Below are positions 30,923-42,387 of a DNA stretch of 64,000 nt, one piece after another (the first letter of the stretch is position 1; each line of letters starts with the position of its first letter). The notes below the pieces were generated by a model, which ran no database searches, was not told the origin of the DNA, and was given only the letters and a program-made list of their open reading frames with translations. The DNA comes from Basidiobolus meristosporus CBS 931.73 (taxonomy: Eukaryota > Basidiobolomycota > Basidiobolomycetes > Basidiobolales > Basidiobolaceae). The translations under genes were made by a program, and so were the position numbers. The stretch spans positions 1 through 64,000 of the forward strand of contig MCFE01000325.1 in NCBI GenBank assembly GCA_002104905.1. Reading direction: 5' to 3'.

Positions 30923-33091
30923 TCAGTAACGCGCCCTCAGGATGGGCTGGATGACACTGTCAAGGTAGGGTGGGATGCTATTAGTTGGATTGTTTCTCTC
31001 GACCAGGGAGAAGTAGGCCGTGTACACGTCCCCATCGTATCTGCCTAGGGGTGAGTTGATAATGTGGTCGGAATAATTGAATGAGTCCACCAAAGGAATG
31101 GCGTCTGGCCGGATGGTGGCGCACAACCTATTCACCTCGGCGTCGATCAGGTCCAGGTGATCCGGGCTAAAGTATCCGCTTGCCAGGAATGGACCGGAGT
31201 TCTGCTGGATGCTATACAGTCCGTAGAGCAAACACAGCCGGCTAAGGATCGATTTCAACGAGTCGGGCGCTGCATAGATCTTGTCGACAAAATTCCGGTA
31301 GAGGAAAGCGTAATGGTGCATGCGCGCGGCATGGAGCCTCTCCACTGCACAGATCTCCATCGCCTGGTGCTTGGTGTGGCCGGCAAGGTTGGTCTCATAC
31401 TTCCGGTTCGCCTTTTCCACCGCCCTCATGGCAACCACGAACCATGCCTCGCGTATATCCTCCAGCGTGAGGTCGGCGCCGGTGAATGAGGCGGCCGAAG
31501 AGCTGTTGGTAGCGTTGCAGATACTCCACCACCCACGAAACCTTGCGGCCGCGCACCGCGTCTTGATAAGAACTTATCAGGAAGCGACCGGTTTGTAGGG
31601 TGAGGATGGTGTTGTCGCCTTCCCAGGTGCATTGGACCACGAAGTCCTGATAGAGAGAGGCCAATCCTGTGTATGAAGAGTACCCATTTCCACCGCAAGA
31701 TTGACGACACTGCTCAATCGTATTGACACAGCTCCATGTGCAAAACGCCTTCAACCCTGCGCTTGTGGCGTGGGTTTCCTTGAGCTGGATGATCACCCGA
31801 TCCATGTCCTGGCCCTTCTGCAGTTTGGCGATGAGGTCGGTGTACATGGTGTCAAGTAGGTTGCTGCTAAACTGGATGGCAAACGTTTGGGCCAGCAATG
31901 GGAGAAGCCGGTTCTGGTGAACCAGATAGTCAAGTATCTTCGTCTCCGGGCGGCCTGGCCCATCGGAGAACTGGCGTCGGGCTGCTGCGTAGCGTAGCGC
32001 AATGGTGAGCGCTTTCTTGGAGAAATTGGCGCTGTCTCGTACCATAGCGACGCGGCCGTTGATGAGCGCCCCGTAGGTGAGCTGTGGCAAGGGGGTCTGG
32101 GTCACTTGGCCATCGCGAGTAACCTTCGTGTACTTCATCAGCATGTTGTCCCGAGGGATGCGGACCTGTTGAAACCGGATCCAGCCATTGTCGATCCCAT
32201 CACGGCCCATTTTCTTCCCTATATCGCCAATGGTGATGCCTGGCAATGTGGCGTACGTCTTGGTATCCCGTAGGGGCACCAGGAAAGTGTGGACCCCGTA
32301 TCGTTTCCCTTTCACGATCAGCTGGGCGTAGACCACCGAGTGGGTCGCCGTGTGTGCGGCATTGCCAATCCACCATTTCGTTGCGGTGATGGTGGGGGTG
32401 TTGATGACAAATTCATCCCGAGTGCTATCCCAAGTGGCGGTCGTTTCCAATCCGGCCAGATTGGAGCCATGGCCAAGTTCGGTCATCGAGAAGGATCCGA
32501 TCAGTCCGTTCATGTTTATCAAGCCACCCTTGGCCCAGCGCTGAAACTGCTCGGGAGTTGCCTGCCCTCTCAAACTGTCCATAAAAACTCCGAAGTGTAG
32601 CCCAAGTCTGGTGCTAAACCCGGGGTCTAGTAGACCCAACAAGGTCAGACGGGCGCTCGTTTCCTGTGGGCCGTCCTTGGCGATATGGACCAGCGTGCTC
32701 TTGACTCTGGCTAAGGTTTTCTCTCGTACCTGCAGCAAGGATAAATTATGCTGGTCCTCCATATTCCAAACTGGGTCCGCCTGGATTTCCCTCATGAGTT
32801 GCTCGTTGAGCTTCGTGGGCCGCAGAGGAAAGGTGAGCCAAGAGGATTAGTTAGTTGTCTTGCGCAAGGTAGAGCTTGGCCATGTGCAGTACCTTGGTCT
32901 TGCCCTCGCCGCCATCCAGCAGGTAAGTCATCTCACGTATGTCAAAGGAGGGCCGACTTCTTTCCTCCGATAAATTCCTCTGGGCACTAAGGAGGGAATG
33001 CGGGTCAGTGGATCAGTAGCAGCAACAACACCACATATCTACAGTGACGTTACTCAGAGACAGGTGCTTTTGGGGAAGGTTTCTCGCTCAT
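30923..33091 (-). CDS. POX1: Acyl-CoA oxidase (peroxisomal beta-oxidation)
   Basis: FAD enzyme that oxidises acyl-CoA to trans-2-enoyl-CoA with release of H2O2. Exons 33,091-33,054, 32,986-32,893, 32,810-31,537 and 31,502-30,923 give 661 residues, the usual size. The N-terminal domain has RPSFDIREMTYLLDGG; the flavin-binding part has GSFSMTELGHGSNLAGLETT, KWWIGNAA and GKKMGRDGIDNGWI. The catalytic glutamate is in CTWEGDNTILTLQTGR, after RQSCGGNGYSS. The first two introns (67 and 82 nt) are ordinary. The third would be only 34 nt (31,503-31,536, gtgggt...accaacag), yet it is the one GT-AG choice I found that restores the frame; the alternative is a one-base indel. The C-terminus ends ARY, not an SKL-type PTS1 signal. 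Confidence 0.9.
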
Positions 33092-33592
33092 ATTGGACTT
33101 GGAGTGGGTCTGAACGGTTACAAGGGATTAACTCAATAGTAAACAACGGAAGGCCTAATTTGGGAACAAACTCGGCGAACAGTCATCCACCACATTTATA
33201 TGGGTTTCTCCGCTATGCTAGTCCGCACCATTGTCATATGAATGGCTCCTTTAAAACCTCCTGACAAATATCAATCAACCCAACCCAACTATACGCGCAG
33301 GGAATTTTCACACATTCTCGGTAAATATGGGAAACTTAATCGAGGGTGATATTGTAGAACGTGAAATGGACTGGCTATCTGCTTCCCACCATTGCGGTGC
33401 CTACCCTCAAGGCTGTGATGGGAACATGTTGATTCCCATGGTTTCTGTCAATAGGGCCATTTCCGAAATTCCCACAAACCACCCAGATCGTTGCTGATCA
33501 TCCACTACATGCACGCAGGATCGACAACCATCATACGTTTTGTGATTATTAGGTACAAATGATTCAACTGATTTATTGCGCAGATGTGGGGC
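33092..33592. other. Spacer between acyl-CoA oxidase and G-patch genes
   Basis: About 500 bp with the acyl-CoA oxidase promoter. No other gene or RNA recognised. Confidence 0.5.
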
Positions 33593-34847
33593 CTATTTCT
33601 TTTTCAGTGCGAACTTGAACGGCTGCGCGTTCTAGGCAATGCCGGGGTTAGTCAGTTTCCTCGCCGTAGGTTGATCATGGCACTTACCGCGTTCAGCTTG
33701 GCTTTTCCAATCCCAAACGATATGGGCTTGTGTGTGGCGCTAGCGAGACTCGGGGGATTCTCCGAGTCCGGCGAAGCACCCATCGCCGGGCCTTGTTTGG
33801 CGGCAGCGGCGGCCATGGCTGCCTCTTGCATTCGCTTCAGCTCCTTTTCTTCTCTTCTACGGTCCTTCTCCTTGCGCGCCTGTGACGCATCAGGGTTTTT
33901 GCTGGATTGCTTCATCTCTTGGAATCTCTGATAGAGCTACCGTGTAAGATCTCGGGCCGAGGGAACTCACTCAATGCCGAACAAACCTTCTTGTGATGGT
34001 GATCATACGAGGAGAGGTGAGACTCGTATTCGGAAATCTTCGTGTATTGCTTATCACACAGGGCACAGTAGAAGGCGGAGTTGATCTCATGGATATGTTT
34101 CTTCAGGTTTTCCTGTTCGAGCGCTTTTTGCTACCCAGGGGTTATCGACCACTCACGAACCGACGTATGCCGAAAGAAATACCTCTCGCAGCGCCTTCTG
34201 CTCCTCGCTCTCCTCCGCCATCCTCTCGCTCTCCATGGCCTTTCGTCTGGAGGTGCTCTCCAGGTGGTGCGCTTGCTCCTCTTCGTATTTTCCCAGACCG
34301 AGTCGGTCTTCTTTCAAGAGAACTTTTACCGGCTCCAGACGACCTGGTGGACCGGTTAGTCATTGTCCGATCGGTCTCGTGCTGCATACTGCTACCTACC
34401 TTGTTGTGTGCTCCCAAGCCCTTTGCCTTCCCAGCCCATTTTCACAAGAAGCTGGTAGCCAACGTTAGTGGAAGAGATTGGGGTATCCACGTCGATCACC
34501 TCCGTATCCTCCAGCTCTCCAGCGCTGATCGGAGCGGGGCCACCGTTCGGTACGAGCTGGAAACGGTCGAAGAAGCTCGGGTCCAAGGATAATCCGAGCT
34601 CTTTGAGGTAATGCTATATGGGGGACAAAGAAATGGACTACCGGGTAAACACTGGTCTAGAAAGGGTTTCGCGAGGCGTTGCAAGGGGTGGGAGGTAGGA
34701 ACTTCGGTTTCCCCCTTCCCTGGGTGTGGAATGGAGTTGACGAACGGGCGATCTGGGTCGTGGTGAGACCTCTGTGATCGCGTTCGGCTCTCTCAGGAGG
34801 AGGAAGGAAAGTGTAGCTGAATGTATATTTACCGAATTGTCCGACAT
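33593..34847 (-). CDS. Zinc-finger and G-patch domain protein (GPATCH8-like)
   Basis: Seven exons traced on the minus strand give about 319 residues, from MSDNS (ATG 34,847) to the lysine tail FALKKK (stop 33,593). After a basic start comes ELGLSLDPSFFDRFQLVPNG, then a G-patch (about 100-140): NVGYQLLVKMGWEGKGLG and RLEPVKVLLKEDRLGLGKYE, a motif that activates DEAH helicases such as Prp43. A U1-type C2H2 finger follows (about 195-220; CALCDKQYTKISEYESHL with His pairs), then a charged coiled-coil-like stretch and PISFGIGKAKLNA. This order matches metazoan GPATCH8 and fungal homologues, presumed nuclear RNA-processing factors. One intron contains GACTAAC before its acceptor; the second intron (about 43 nt) is short. 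A longer upstream frame to 34,976 is unlikely. Confidence 0.82.
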
Positions 34848-35195
34848 GTCTTTCGTAGGGTTCACACTTGTTTTCAAGTGGATTCTAACCGTCCAAGGAA
34901 TCCTGGTGAGATTAATGTCTGGTATCACGTGAGAGGTGAAGGGGGGGATGATTTGACTATGTCCAACTGAAACCAACCTTAGATTCGCTGGTGAATGTTG
35001 GATAAGTTTAAGCTAAATGAGGACGACCTTATGCAAACCAATCCGGCAGCCAGATTAGGTTGAGAAATCAACCAGCCGTCAGCAGGAATTGTTTACCCAT
35101 AGGGGACTCGATTTTTAAGAGGACACCGGGGGATTTTTTTCGACCGCATTTCCCCGTAGTGAGCAGTGGGCCAGAGCAGAAAACTCCCTTCCAGG
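34848..35195. other. Divergent spacer between G-patch and SET-domain genes
   Basis: A 348-bp spacer between two divergent start codons; likely a bidirectional promoter. No further feature recognised. Confidence 0.45.
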
Positions 35196-37266
35196 ATGAA
35201 AACCGATTTCGAACAACTCAACGAGAACTTTGTCCGCTGGCTGAAAGCGGAGGGTTCGACCTTCTCCCCCAAGATTGCCTTCAAGGATTACTCGAACGAG
35301 GGGGCTGGGCGCGGGGTTTACGCGCTGGAGGATATCAAGGTAAGTGGAGTCAGGGCGACTTGGAGGTGGCCGTTTCTGGAGGTTATTCACCCCACCCGGT
35401 TTCACATAGGACACCGAGGTTCTCTTCACCTTACCTCGTACTGTGTTGCTCTCCGTGAAGAACTCGGAGCTCTCGCAGAAGCTTTCGTTGGACGAGTTGG
35501 ACGGTTGGAACCCACTGATTCTGTAAGTCCTTGGTGGGCTGTCCTCGGGGTTGACTGGACCTTGTTAACCTTTGCTCTGTGTTAGGTGTATGATCTATGA
35601 GAGCACCAAGGAGGACTCGAAGTGGTCCCCTTATTTTGGTAAGCTGGTCGAACTGACCCTTGAAGCTGGTTCCACGACTAACCTCGCTTTACCGCCTACT
35701 ACAGAGATCCTCCCGAAGGAGTTCCACACGCCGATGTTTTGGTCGGAAGAGGAGCAGAAGGAGCTGACCGGAACCGGGGTGATCGGTACGGGGATTTCGC
35801 GTCGAACGTTCGACCGACCACCACTAACGTGACTTGCGCTCGTAGACAAGATAGGAAAGGAGCAGGCGGAGCAGAATTTCAGGGAGACCATCCTGCCTTT
35901 GATTGAGGTGATCGTTCGGGTTGCGATGCTATGCGGATGAGCGGTCTTTTTAACTGGTGGATATTTAGGAGCACGAAGAGCTGTTCCCTAAGGGTGTCGA
36001 CTACCTTTCCCTCTTCCACCGGATGGGCTCGTTGATCATGGCCTATAGCTTTATCGACGAGGCGCCGAGCGAGGATTCGGATTCGGATGCTGACTCGGAC
36101 GACGAGGTGGAAGGGGAGGTGACCATGGTCCCCATGGCGGATATGCTGAATCACAAGACCGGCTTCAACAACGTGGGTGGTCCTCTCCCCCTTGGCTTCA
36201 GATCGATGCTTAACCAATTTCCAGGCTAGGCTGTTCTACGAGGAGGATCGTCTCGGCATGTGCGCCATCAAAAATATCCAGGCTGGTGAACAGATTGTAA
36301 GCATTCAGCATCCCCCCCACGTCTGTGACCCTTCTTTCTGACCTTTGTTTACTTAGTTCAATACTTATGGTGACCTGTGCTCGGCTGGTAATCCGATCTC
36401 CCGGAGCCTTCCTATTTCCTGCACCATAGTGACCCCTCTTCTCCACCCTAGATCTTCTCCGCAAGTACGGCTTCGTGGACGAGGAGAACCCGAACGATAT
36501 CGTGGAGATCAACGGAGAGTCCCTGGTCAACGCGTACTCCACTGAGGAGGAGGACAAGGCGGACAGGGTGAGCAAGTTTACGAGAGATCTAACTGATGTG
36601 GCTAGCTAACCGCTGGATTCCCCTCCCCCCATCACTCAGGTTGAATTCCTACTAGACAACGGCATATTAGACGAGTAAGTGCAAGGTTCCTTTCCTCCCT
36701 CCCCCCCCTACATTTCTTCTCAACCCCAACCTGTTACAGCTGTTTCGTGATTGAGGTGGACGCCGAGATCCCCCCGGAGATGATCGTCACCGGTAAGCGG
36801 TAGTCCCCTTTTTTCCCTCCGAGGCTCCCACCCGGTTAACCTTCCTCTCGAACGCTCCTAGCCAAGGTGCTCTCCATGAGCCCCGCCGATTTCGCCAAAC
36901 TCCAGAAAACCGAGAAATTCCCCAAGCCCAAGCTGACCCCGGAGATCTCCCAGGTGTTCCTGGAGCTCCTTAGGGCTCGGGCCAGTCAGTATCTCACCAC
37001 GTACGAGGTAAGACTCTCCCCTTTCCCAAACGGGGTCAACCCTACCCATTCACTCAACACCCTTTCTCCCCTCACGTCTGCAGGAGGACCTCGAGCGGTA
37101 CACCCAGGCCAAGCAGAATCCCGACTCCCTAAGCCGAAACGGACGAAACGCCCTGGTGGTACGCGTGGGTGAGCGAACCATCCTCAAGACGGCCATCGAG
37201 AGACTGGAGAAATCCCTCCGGGAAGAGGCGCCCTCCTCCCCCGCCAAACGTCAGAAGACCCACTGA
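35196..37266 (+). CDS. SET-domain protein lysine methyltransferase (SETD6 / Rkm4 type)
   Basis: Methylates lysine on protein substrates using S-adenosylmethionine; yeast Rkm4 modifies a large-subunit ribosomal protein, SETD6 modifies RelA. At least eleven short introns split the gene between ATG 35,196 (MKTDFEQLNENF) and TGA 37,264-37,266. The SET core begins with GAGRGVYALEDIK and DTEVLFTLPRTVLLS, contains a long insert with an acidic run (SEDSDSDADSDDEVEGE) before the conserved VPMADMLNH, and ends with the catalytic FNTYGDLCSA and LLRKYGFVDE. The Rubisco-LSMT substrate-binding domain follows (VEFLLDNGILD, PEISQVFLELLRARASQYLT, NALVVRVGERTILKTAIERL). The last exon ends KRQKTH, possibly a nuclear signal. 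A polyadenylation-like AATAAA lies at 37,312-37,317. Individual splice sites were judged by eye only. Confidence 0.86.
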
Positions 37267-37428
37267 TTCTCCCCGGTGGTGGTGTTGGTATAGATTACAT
37301 AGAACCGTTCAAATAAAATCCCCCTTCTTCCAATGGATCAATCTTGGGGCATCCTAGGGATGGCGTTGTTGGATGGGAGTGGAGGTTGGAAATAATCTGT
37401 TGGGGAGTGAGGCTTCACCACTGGATCC

Positions 37429-37779
37429 GTGCTTGTATCACTGTGGCACACATCTTGGACTCTGGACATGATCAGTAGCGGTGTGCTTTCACTGGTAGAA
37501 GTTTTCCACACCTTGCCAAACCTTGCCAACTTTGAGATACAGTGCACACCAAACAGGATGGTTTTTGGACCCCCTGGAAGAGTTTCCATCACCTCAAGTT
37601 CCCATCATGCTGATGTATTGACCTTGATGAACTCCATATTGGAAGTGCCAGGTGCAAAATTGAAAATCCATCAACGCCTGAATGCTAAATTTGATATTGT
37701 TGCCATGAACAAGTGCTCAGGAGATACCAGGAAGTTGTACTGGGAGAAGTTTCAATGTGCCAGGGAGTTGTTACAGTAA
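37429..37779 (+). CDS. Unrecognised reading frame at the edge of the repeat compartment
   Basis: An open frame of 116 codons (ATG-like start at 37,429, stop 37,777-37,779) with even, protein-like composition, ending KLYWEKFQCARELLQ. I do not recognise it. It sits just beyond the last housekeeping gene, where CG dinucleotides become rare, so it is more likely a fragment of a transposon gene than a host gene. Confidence 0.25.
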   Translation: MLVSLWHTSWTLDMISSGVLSLVEVFHTLPNLANFEIQCTPNRMVFGPPGRVSITSSSHHADVLTLMNSILEVPGAKLKIHQRLNAKFDIVAMNKCSGDTRKLYWEKFQCARELLQ

Positions 37780-37799
37780 CAAACCCACTTCACACAAGC

Positions 37800-38370
37800 A
37801 AATCTTGAATAGGGGGGGGCTCAGGGTTGCCTTTTACAGCAAGTATGGTTTGACTGTCATGGAATTTTGCATTAACATCCAAATATTTGTATCAACTTGC
37901 CTTATGAAAATAATATGGTCCTGTAGTTGGATCCAATCCAGATCAGCCATCAGGATCCCACAATGAGGCTGTCATAATGCCAGCAGCTTGGAATTCTTGA
38001 CCCTCTTTATAATGTTACAGTGGGATTGTGATGGTGATTTGCTGCCTTTAATGCCAAATATGGTAACACACATTATAATGTTTTGACAGCCTTATAGTAG
38101 GGCTTATATAGCATTATGGTGGTCCTGATGTAACCCACATGTGTTTGACAGGACCTAGCCAGCCAATAAATGCAGTTGCCACATATGGTGAAAAACTTGA
38201 TGGGGCTTTGATGGTCTACTGCTGGTCCTGTATAGTGTTACCATACCAATTTACCAAATGGTATTTCATTATTTTACCTCCCCTTGTGCCATTTATGTCT
38301 TCCACTGTAGAATCACATCCCTTCATTAGCTCAACCACCACTAACATGGGTGTTCTCCTATGAATCTTGT
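37800..38370 (-). mobile_element. Fragment of tnp2-family transposon (copy 0, 3' part)
   Basis: The stretch beginning near 37,921 (TTGGATCCAATCCAGATCAG) is shared in the same orientation with 56,533 and 59,310, and downstream phrases (CCAGCCAATA near 38,158; ACCAAATGGTATTTC near 38,250) recur near 56,770/56,912 and 59,445. In copies B and C this lies downstream of a minus-strand transposase. Here the copy is cut at about 38,370 by LTR sequence. Confidence 0.55.
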
Positions 38371-38597
38371 GAATCTAGCTAAATACTCACCTAACTTGGT
38401 TACGGGATTATTACCTACAAATCTTGGAGAATTCTGATCAAGTTCCTTGTTGGGATTAACTTGGATTTTATCACCTAAACATCAGGTACACAGAACATGA
38501 ATTTCTCAATGATGACAAAACAGCCCCAAACTTTGCCCATATGCTCTTGGTGTTGTAAAAATTTGTAATTCCACCTAAATATTCACCTAACTTAGTA
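38371..38597 (+). repeat. Two truncated copia LTR fragments
   Basis: Positions 38,371-38,550 match the middle of the copia LTR family described below (CACCTAACTTGG, CCTTGTTGGGATTAACTTGG, CAGCCCCAAACTTTGC). At 38,551 a second LTR starts cleanly with TGTTGTAAAAATTTG and runs only to 38,597 (CACCTAACTTAGT), where a hairpin-element end follows. Confidence 0.75.
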
Positions 38598-38618
38598 GAC
38601 TTGTTCTGTTGGATAGTG
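38594..38618. repeat. Residual terminus of the hairpin element
   Basis: These 25 bases (AGT, then AGACTTGTTCTGTTGG and GATAGTG, contiguous) are identical to the left end of the hairpin element at 51,690-51,714, including the AGT target-site copy. The rest of the element is missing, so this is a deleted second insertion, here in an LTR. Confidence 0.75.
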
Positions 38619-38619
38619 T

Positions 38620-39800
38620 CTCCAGCTTAGGTAGACCTTTTTCTATTTACCTCTACCTTTATCACTACCAGATCCTTCATTGCTACTTTGACTGAGTGCT
38701 TCTTTAGTTGAACTACACTTCTTCCTTGATAAATGCTATGCTGGTGCATCTGCATCTGTTTCCTTTTCCCTCATTGGCACTCTTCCAGCTACCTGATGTC
38801 TCTTTGACACTTGTTTGGATCTTTTAGCCTTGCTTGTAACAGGCTCTTGAGGAAGCCACTGGTTTTTAGCCACCACACTTTTGTTCTTCTGCCTTCAATA
38901 GATTTTGCTATTCTTGAGATACTTTCTTAGTGCACCAATGCTGGCGCAAAATCTGTTTGCTTGTTTGAATCCAGCTTAATGTTCATGGAGCAAGTCAAGT
39001 GCATTCTTCTTGGCCTTGAATTCCTGATGGGCCCATTGTATGCCAGCCTTAAGGTGTTGGCATGCTAGACTTCTAACTGCCTCTTAAATATTAGCACACT
39101 CTTCACCATTGCACTCAATGGCTTCATAGATTGCCAACAACTTTTGATTATTAGGCATTGGTATAAACACTATATTTTCTCCCTCTCATGCTGTGATAGG
39201 TTTTTCTGTGGGCATTATCTTTGGCACAGTTGTTGTGCTTCAATGACTGTATGCTGTTCCTCTGCTGTTACATTGGTAAGTGGCTCAATTCTTGGCTGTG
39301 ACATTGAGCCACTTGAGTTCCTTCTTTGCAGCAAAGATACTGCTTTCTCTACCTGGGATATTAATTGCTCTACACTTACAATCCACTCATCCTGTTTCTG
39401 GACTATTTCCAGTTTTCTCTGGGCCATTGGATCTATGCTATTGGCTACTACACCTAATTGCCTCATTAATGCTTTGGTATGAGCTGACAAAGTACTTGCT
39501 AAAATGGGTGGTGGTGATGTTATGACAGCTACTTGCTGGTCTTCAACTAAAGGTACTGCTTTTGCTACATTCCCATCTGATTCAGTACCATGGCCAGCTT
39601 GTGGCTCTACAGAGAATCCCAATTGCCCACTTGACTGAGAGCCTGAGGAGTCCACATTATTACCTTCAGTGGGAACACTGTCCACAGGGCCTTTTTTGGT
39701 TGTATCCGGCTTGTTGCACTGAATGTCAAAGCAAGCTGTTGTCTAGGCATTCTTCTGCTGCTGCCAGTGGTGGGGCTTGGTTGGGATTCAGACAACTATG
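38620..39800 (-). pseudogene. Accessory gene of tnp2-family transposon (copy A), broken
   Basis: A minus-strand coding relic starting near 39,795 (MSESQPSPTTGSSRRMPRQQ). It continues through a 156-codon open part (39,685-39,215) with SVPTEGNN, a heptad-like stretch (WIVSVEQLISQVEKAVSLL) and EEQHTVIEAQQL, then a part broken by stops (IYEAIECNGEECANI, AKKNALDLLHEH). Pieces recur on the plus strand of copy C (61,970-62,480: SVPTEGNN, NEASECTDEQWANIQQA, AKQKELDLVQEHYPGF). It lies head-to-head with the transposase relic at 40,170. Function unknown; a coiled-coil DNA-binding partner of the transposase is only a guess. Confidence 0.5.
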
Positions 39801-39999
39801 CTTTATTTGTTGGTGGCATATATATGGAAGTGAGACAAACCAATGGAGAAATGGTATTTCATGTACATGTGAATGTGGTGCCACAACTACTTTTATAATG
39901 CTTACTATGGCAGGCCATCAATGAATCTTGCATTCATATAGGTGCAATGTCTCAAGTACAAAACTGTCTTAAATTCACATGAGTATTGACAAAAAAATG

Positions 40000-41646
40000 A
40001 TATTATAGCATTACATTGTTGAGTGTCAAGCTCTCTGCCCCATGGACAAGACTACTTTGATTCAGCACCATTAGAGACAGCATAGGAAGTATTACAAGGA
40101 TCATGGCCAGTGTTTTGCCACACAATTCATATTTGACCATTCATCAGTCACTACTGTGCCAACAATATCTTGGAGGCCACTTTATACTCAATAGCAGCAC
40201 CTGGCTGTACTTGTCACCTTGCACATACTGAGTCAGGTGAGTTTGTGACATCCTTAGGCTCACCCCAGCCTTCAGAATATGGCACACAGTGTGATAGCTT
40301 TGAAGAAGCAGGCTTACTGATGGATTGTGAGCCTATCTCCTCTAACAACAGTACCATGCATGAGTGTAGCAAAATCCCATCATGCAATGAGACAACACCC
40401 ATGGAAGAGAATTACAAGGATACTTTAAGAAGTCAAGTGAGCCCAGTAATCCATATACTGGTGAGTGATGTGATGTTGTGGCAAGTGAAATGGCATGTTC
40501 CCACTAATTTCAGTAATGGGGGCTTTGAGAATCTACTATAAGTTCTTGTCAAGATCATCCTTGGATGCAACTTACTGTGTGCATATCATAAATAGACAAC
40601 CTTCATGCAGCTGGCAACATATGACCCTGAGAATGTCCTGATACCAGCATGTGTTAACAGCTGCATGCCATTCACATCAGAAAATGCCACCATTGCAAGG
40701 AGTCTAACTTGTCCAAAATCCATCACCATTGAGGGAAAGCATCATTCACACTCTGCATTCATCCCAGTAATACCCTTTCTAAAGAAGCTTCTACAGTCTG
40801 ACAAGTATTGTGACACTATCAAGTACTACACTCAGTATGAATCAAGCACAAACATATCCAACATATCTGATGGCAAACATTGCAAACAGCCAAGAAGCAA
40901 GGGCTACTCTGAAGGTATGTATCACCATGCCCTTGCCTTAGCACTTGATGGATTCTCATTAAACAAGTGGTCTGCTGGCAAATTCTGCTTACCACTGATT
41001 ATCCTCAACCTTAATCTGCCACCTATCTTACAGTATCAGAGCAGAAATATGATGATAGTCTCACTGGTATCTGGGCCTAAATCATTGTCCAACCTGGATA
41101 GCTACCTTTGCTAATGCTGGATGAGTTTGGTATGATTTTCCGTGAGATAAGGGTAAATGGCCATCATGTCAAAGCACATATTACTATCTGCATTGAAGAT
41201 ACACCAGCCATCAGTAAAAATGCCATCTTTTCTGGGCAAAATGGATAGTATAGTTGTCATATGTGTGAGGCCCAGGGGACTTACTCCATTACCCAATCAC
41301 TAACACCAAGAGCTTCATCTTTCACATAGGGAACATATGGAAGTCAGCATGCAATTGCAGCAAAGTTGACAAGCTAAAAGCCATCAGCAAGAATATGGAA
41401 TTAATTAGAAACCAGGGATACTTAAGATAGAGGGCATCTGTTGGAGCAAAAGCATTCCACTGGGAGCAATGCATTTGCTTTTCAACAATATCTATATACT
41501 GCTGACCAAGTTGTACATGGGGCATTTCAAGCTAAATGCACCCTTTGAGATACCAGAGAAGTTTGAAAGAATTAGCAAGACATTACAGAATATGCATGGC
41601 CCTAAGTACTGCTCAGGAGCTCAAATCAACATTCCTCCACATATGC
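40000..41646 (+). pseudogene. tnp2-family (CACTA-like) transposase, copy A, broken
   Basis: Decayed transposase coding strand. The 5' part (from about 40,170) has a Cys/His cluster CTCHLAHTESGEFV, then SPQPSEYGTQ and LMDCEPIS. The next frame (40,605-41,114) has LIPACVNSCMPF, KYYTQYESS, ALALDGFSL and a stretch typical of the tnp2 transposase family (LNLNLPPILQYQSRNMMIV followed by SGPKSLSNLDSYL). After stops and shifts it continues IREIRVNGHHVKAHIT, DTPAISKNAIFSGQNG and CHMCEAQGTYS, as in that family. The tail (41,520-41,640) is cut by copia E at 41,647. CACTA elements move by cut and paste. No intact frame remains. Confidence 0.6.
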
Positions 41647-41996
41647 TGTTGTAAGAGTCATGGAGATATCGTAAGTGATTAGGGAGGACAAGTAGATTAT
41701 GTGGTTTTCACTCAATGATTTATTGAATGTAAAAGTAGTATTTATACTTTTACATGGTATTGGCACTACATGCATGTAAAATAGATTAAGGAAGGTTCCA
41801 AGAACATGTGTGCAAAGTTTGGGGCTGTTTGGACAACTTTGAGAATTATCATGTTCTGGGTACCTGGTAACTTGGTGAAAATATTCTAAGTAAATCCCAA
41901 CAAGGAATTTGGTTGGTATTCTCTAGTATTTGAAGGTAATGATCTAAGTGACTAAGTTAGGTGAATATTTAGGTGGAAATACAAATTTTTACAACA
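41647..41996 (-). repeat. 3' LTR of copia E
   Basis: A 350-bp LTR with TGTTGTAA...TTACAACA ends, the reverse complement of the LTR of element D with scattered mismatches. The minus-strand polypurine-like GAGTGGGAG lies directly inside it. Confidence 0.85.
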
Positions 41997-42387
41997 CTCC
42001 CACTCAGCTAAATGTTCATACTGACTAGTCCTAATTGTATACATCCTTGATTATCTTGAAATAAAGTAATAGGCATTTTTTGACATAGGCCTAAATCTGT
42101 AAAAAGCTTTCTTAACCACATTGCTTCTTTTGTAGCTTCACAGGCTGCCATATACTCTGCCTCTGTGGTAGAAAGTGCTATGGTTGGTTGCATTCTTGAA
42201 TTCCATGGAATTGCTCCTTTACAGTAAAGAAAGGTGTATCCTGTGGTGGATCTTCTGTCTCCAAATCTCATCCCCAATCAGCTTCAGAGTATCCCACAAG
42301 ATCCTGTTCTAAATCCTTATAAGTGCATCTTAGGCAGATATCAGCAGTTCCTTTTAGGTATCTAAAGGTCCACTTAACTGCTGCAAT
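41997..42387 (-). pseudogene. RNase H end of copia E pol
   Basis: Minus-strand RNase H C-terminal part: DRRSTTGYTFLYCKG, STTEAEYMAACEATKEAMW (catalytic Glu region) and FQDNQGCIQLG. The gene's tail is shortened relative to element D and is cut at its 5' side by the insertion of D. Confidence 0.8.

Noticed and set aside
34638-34976. Longer first exon for the G-patch gene
   Set aside because: It reads through the intron after MSDNS; the spliced form gives the conserved N-terminal layout of G-patch/zinc-finger proteins.
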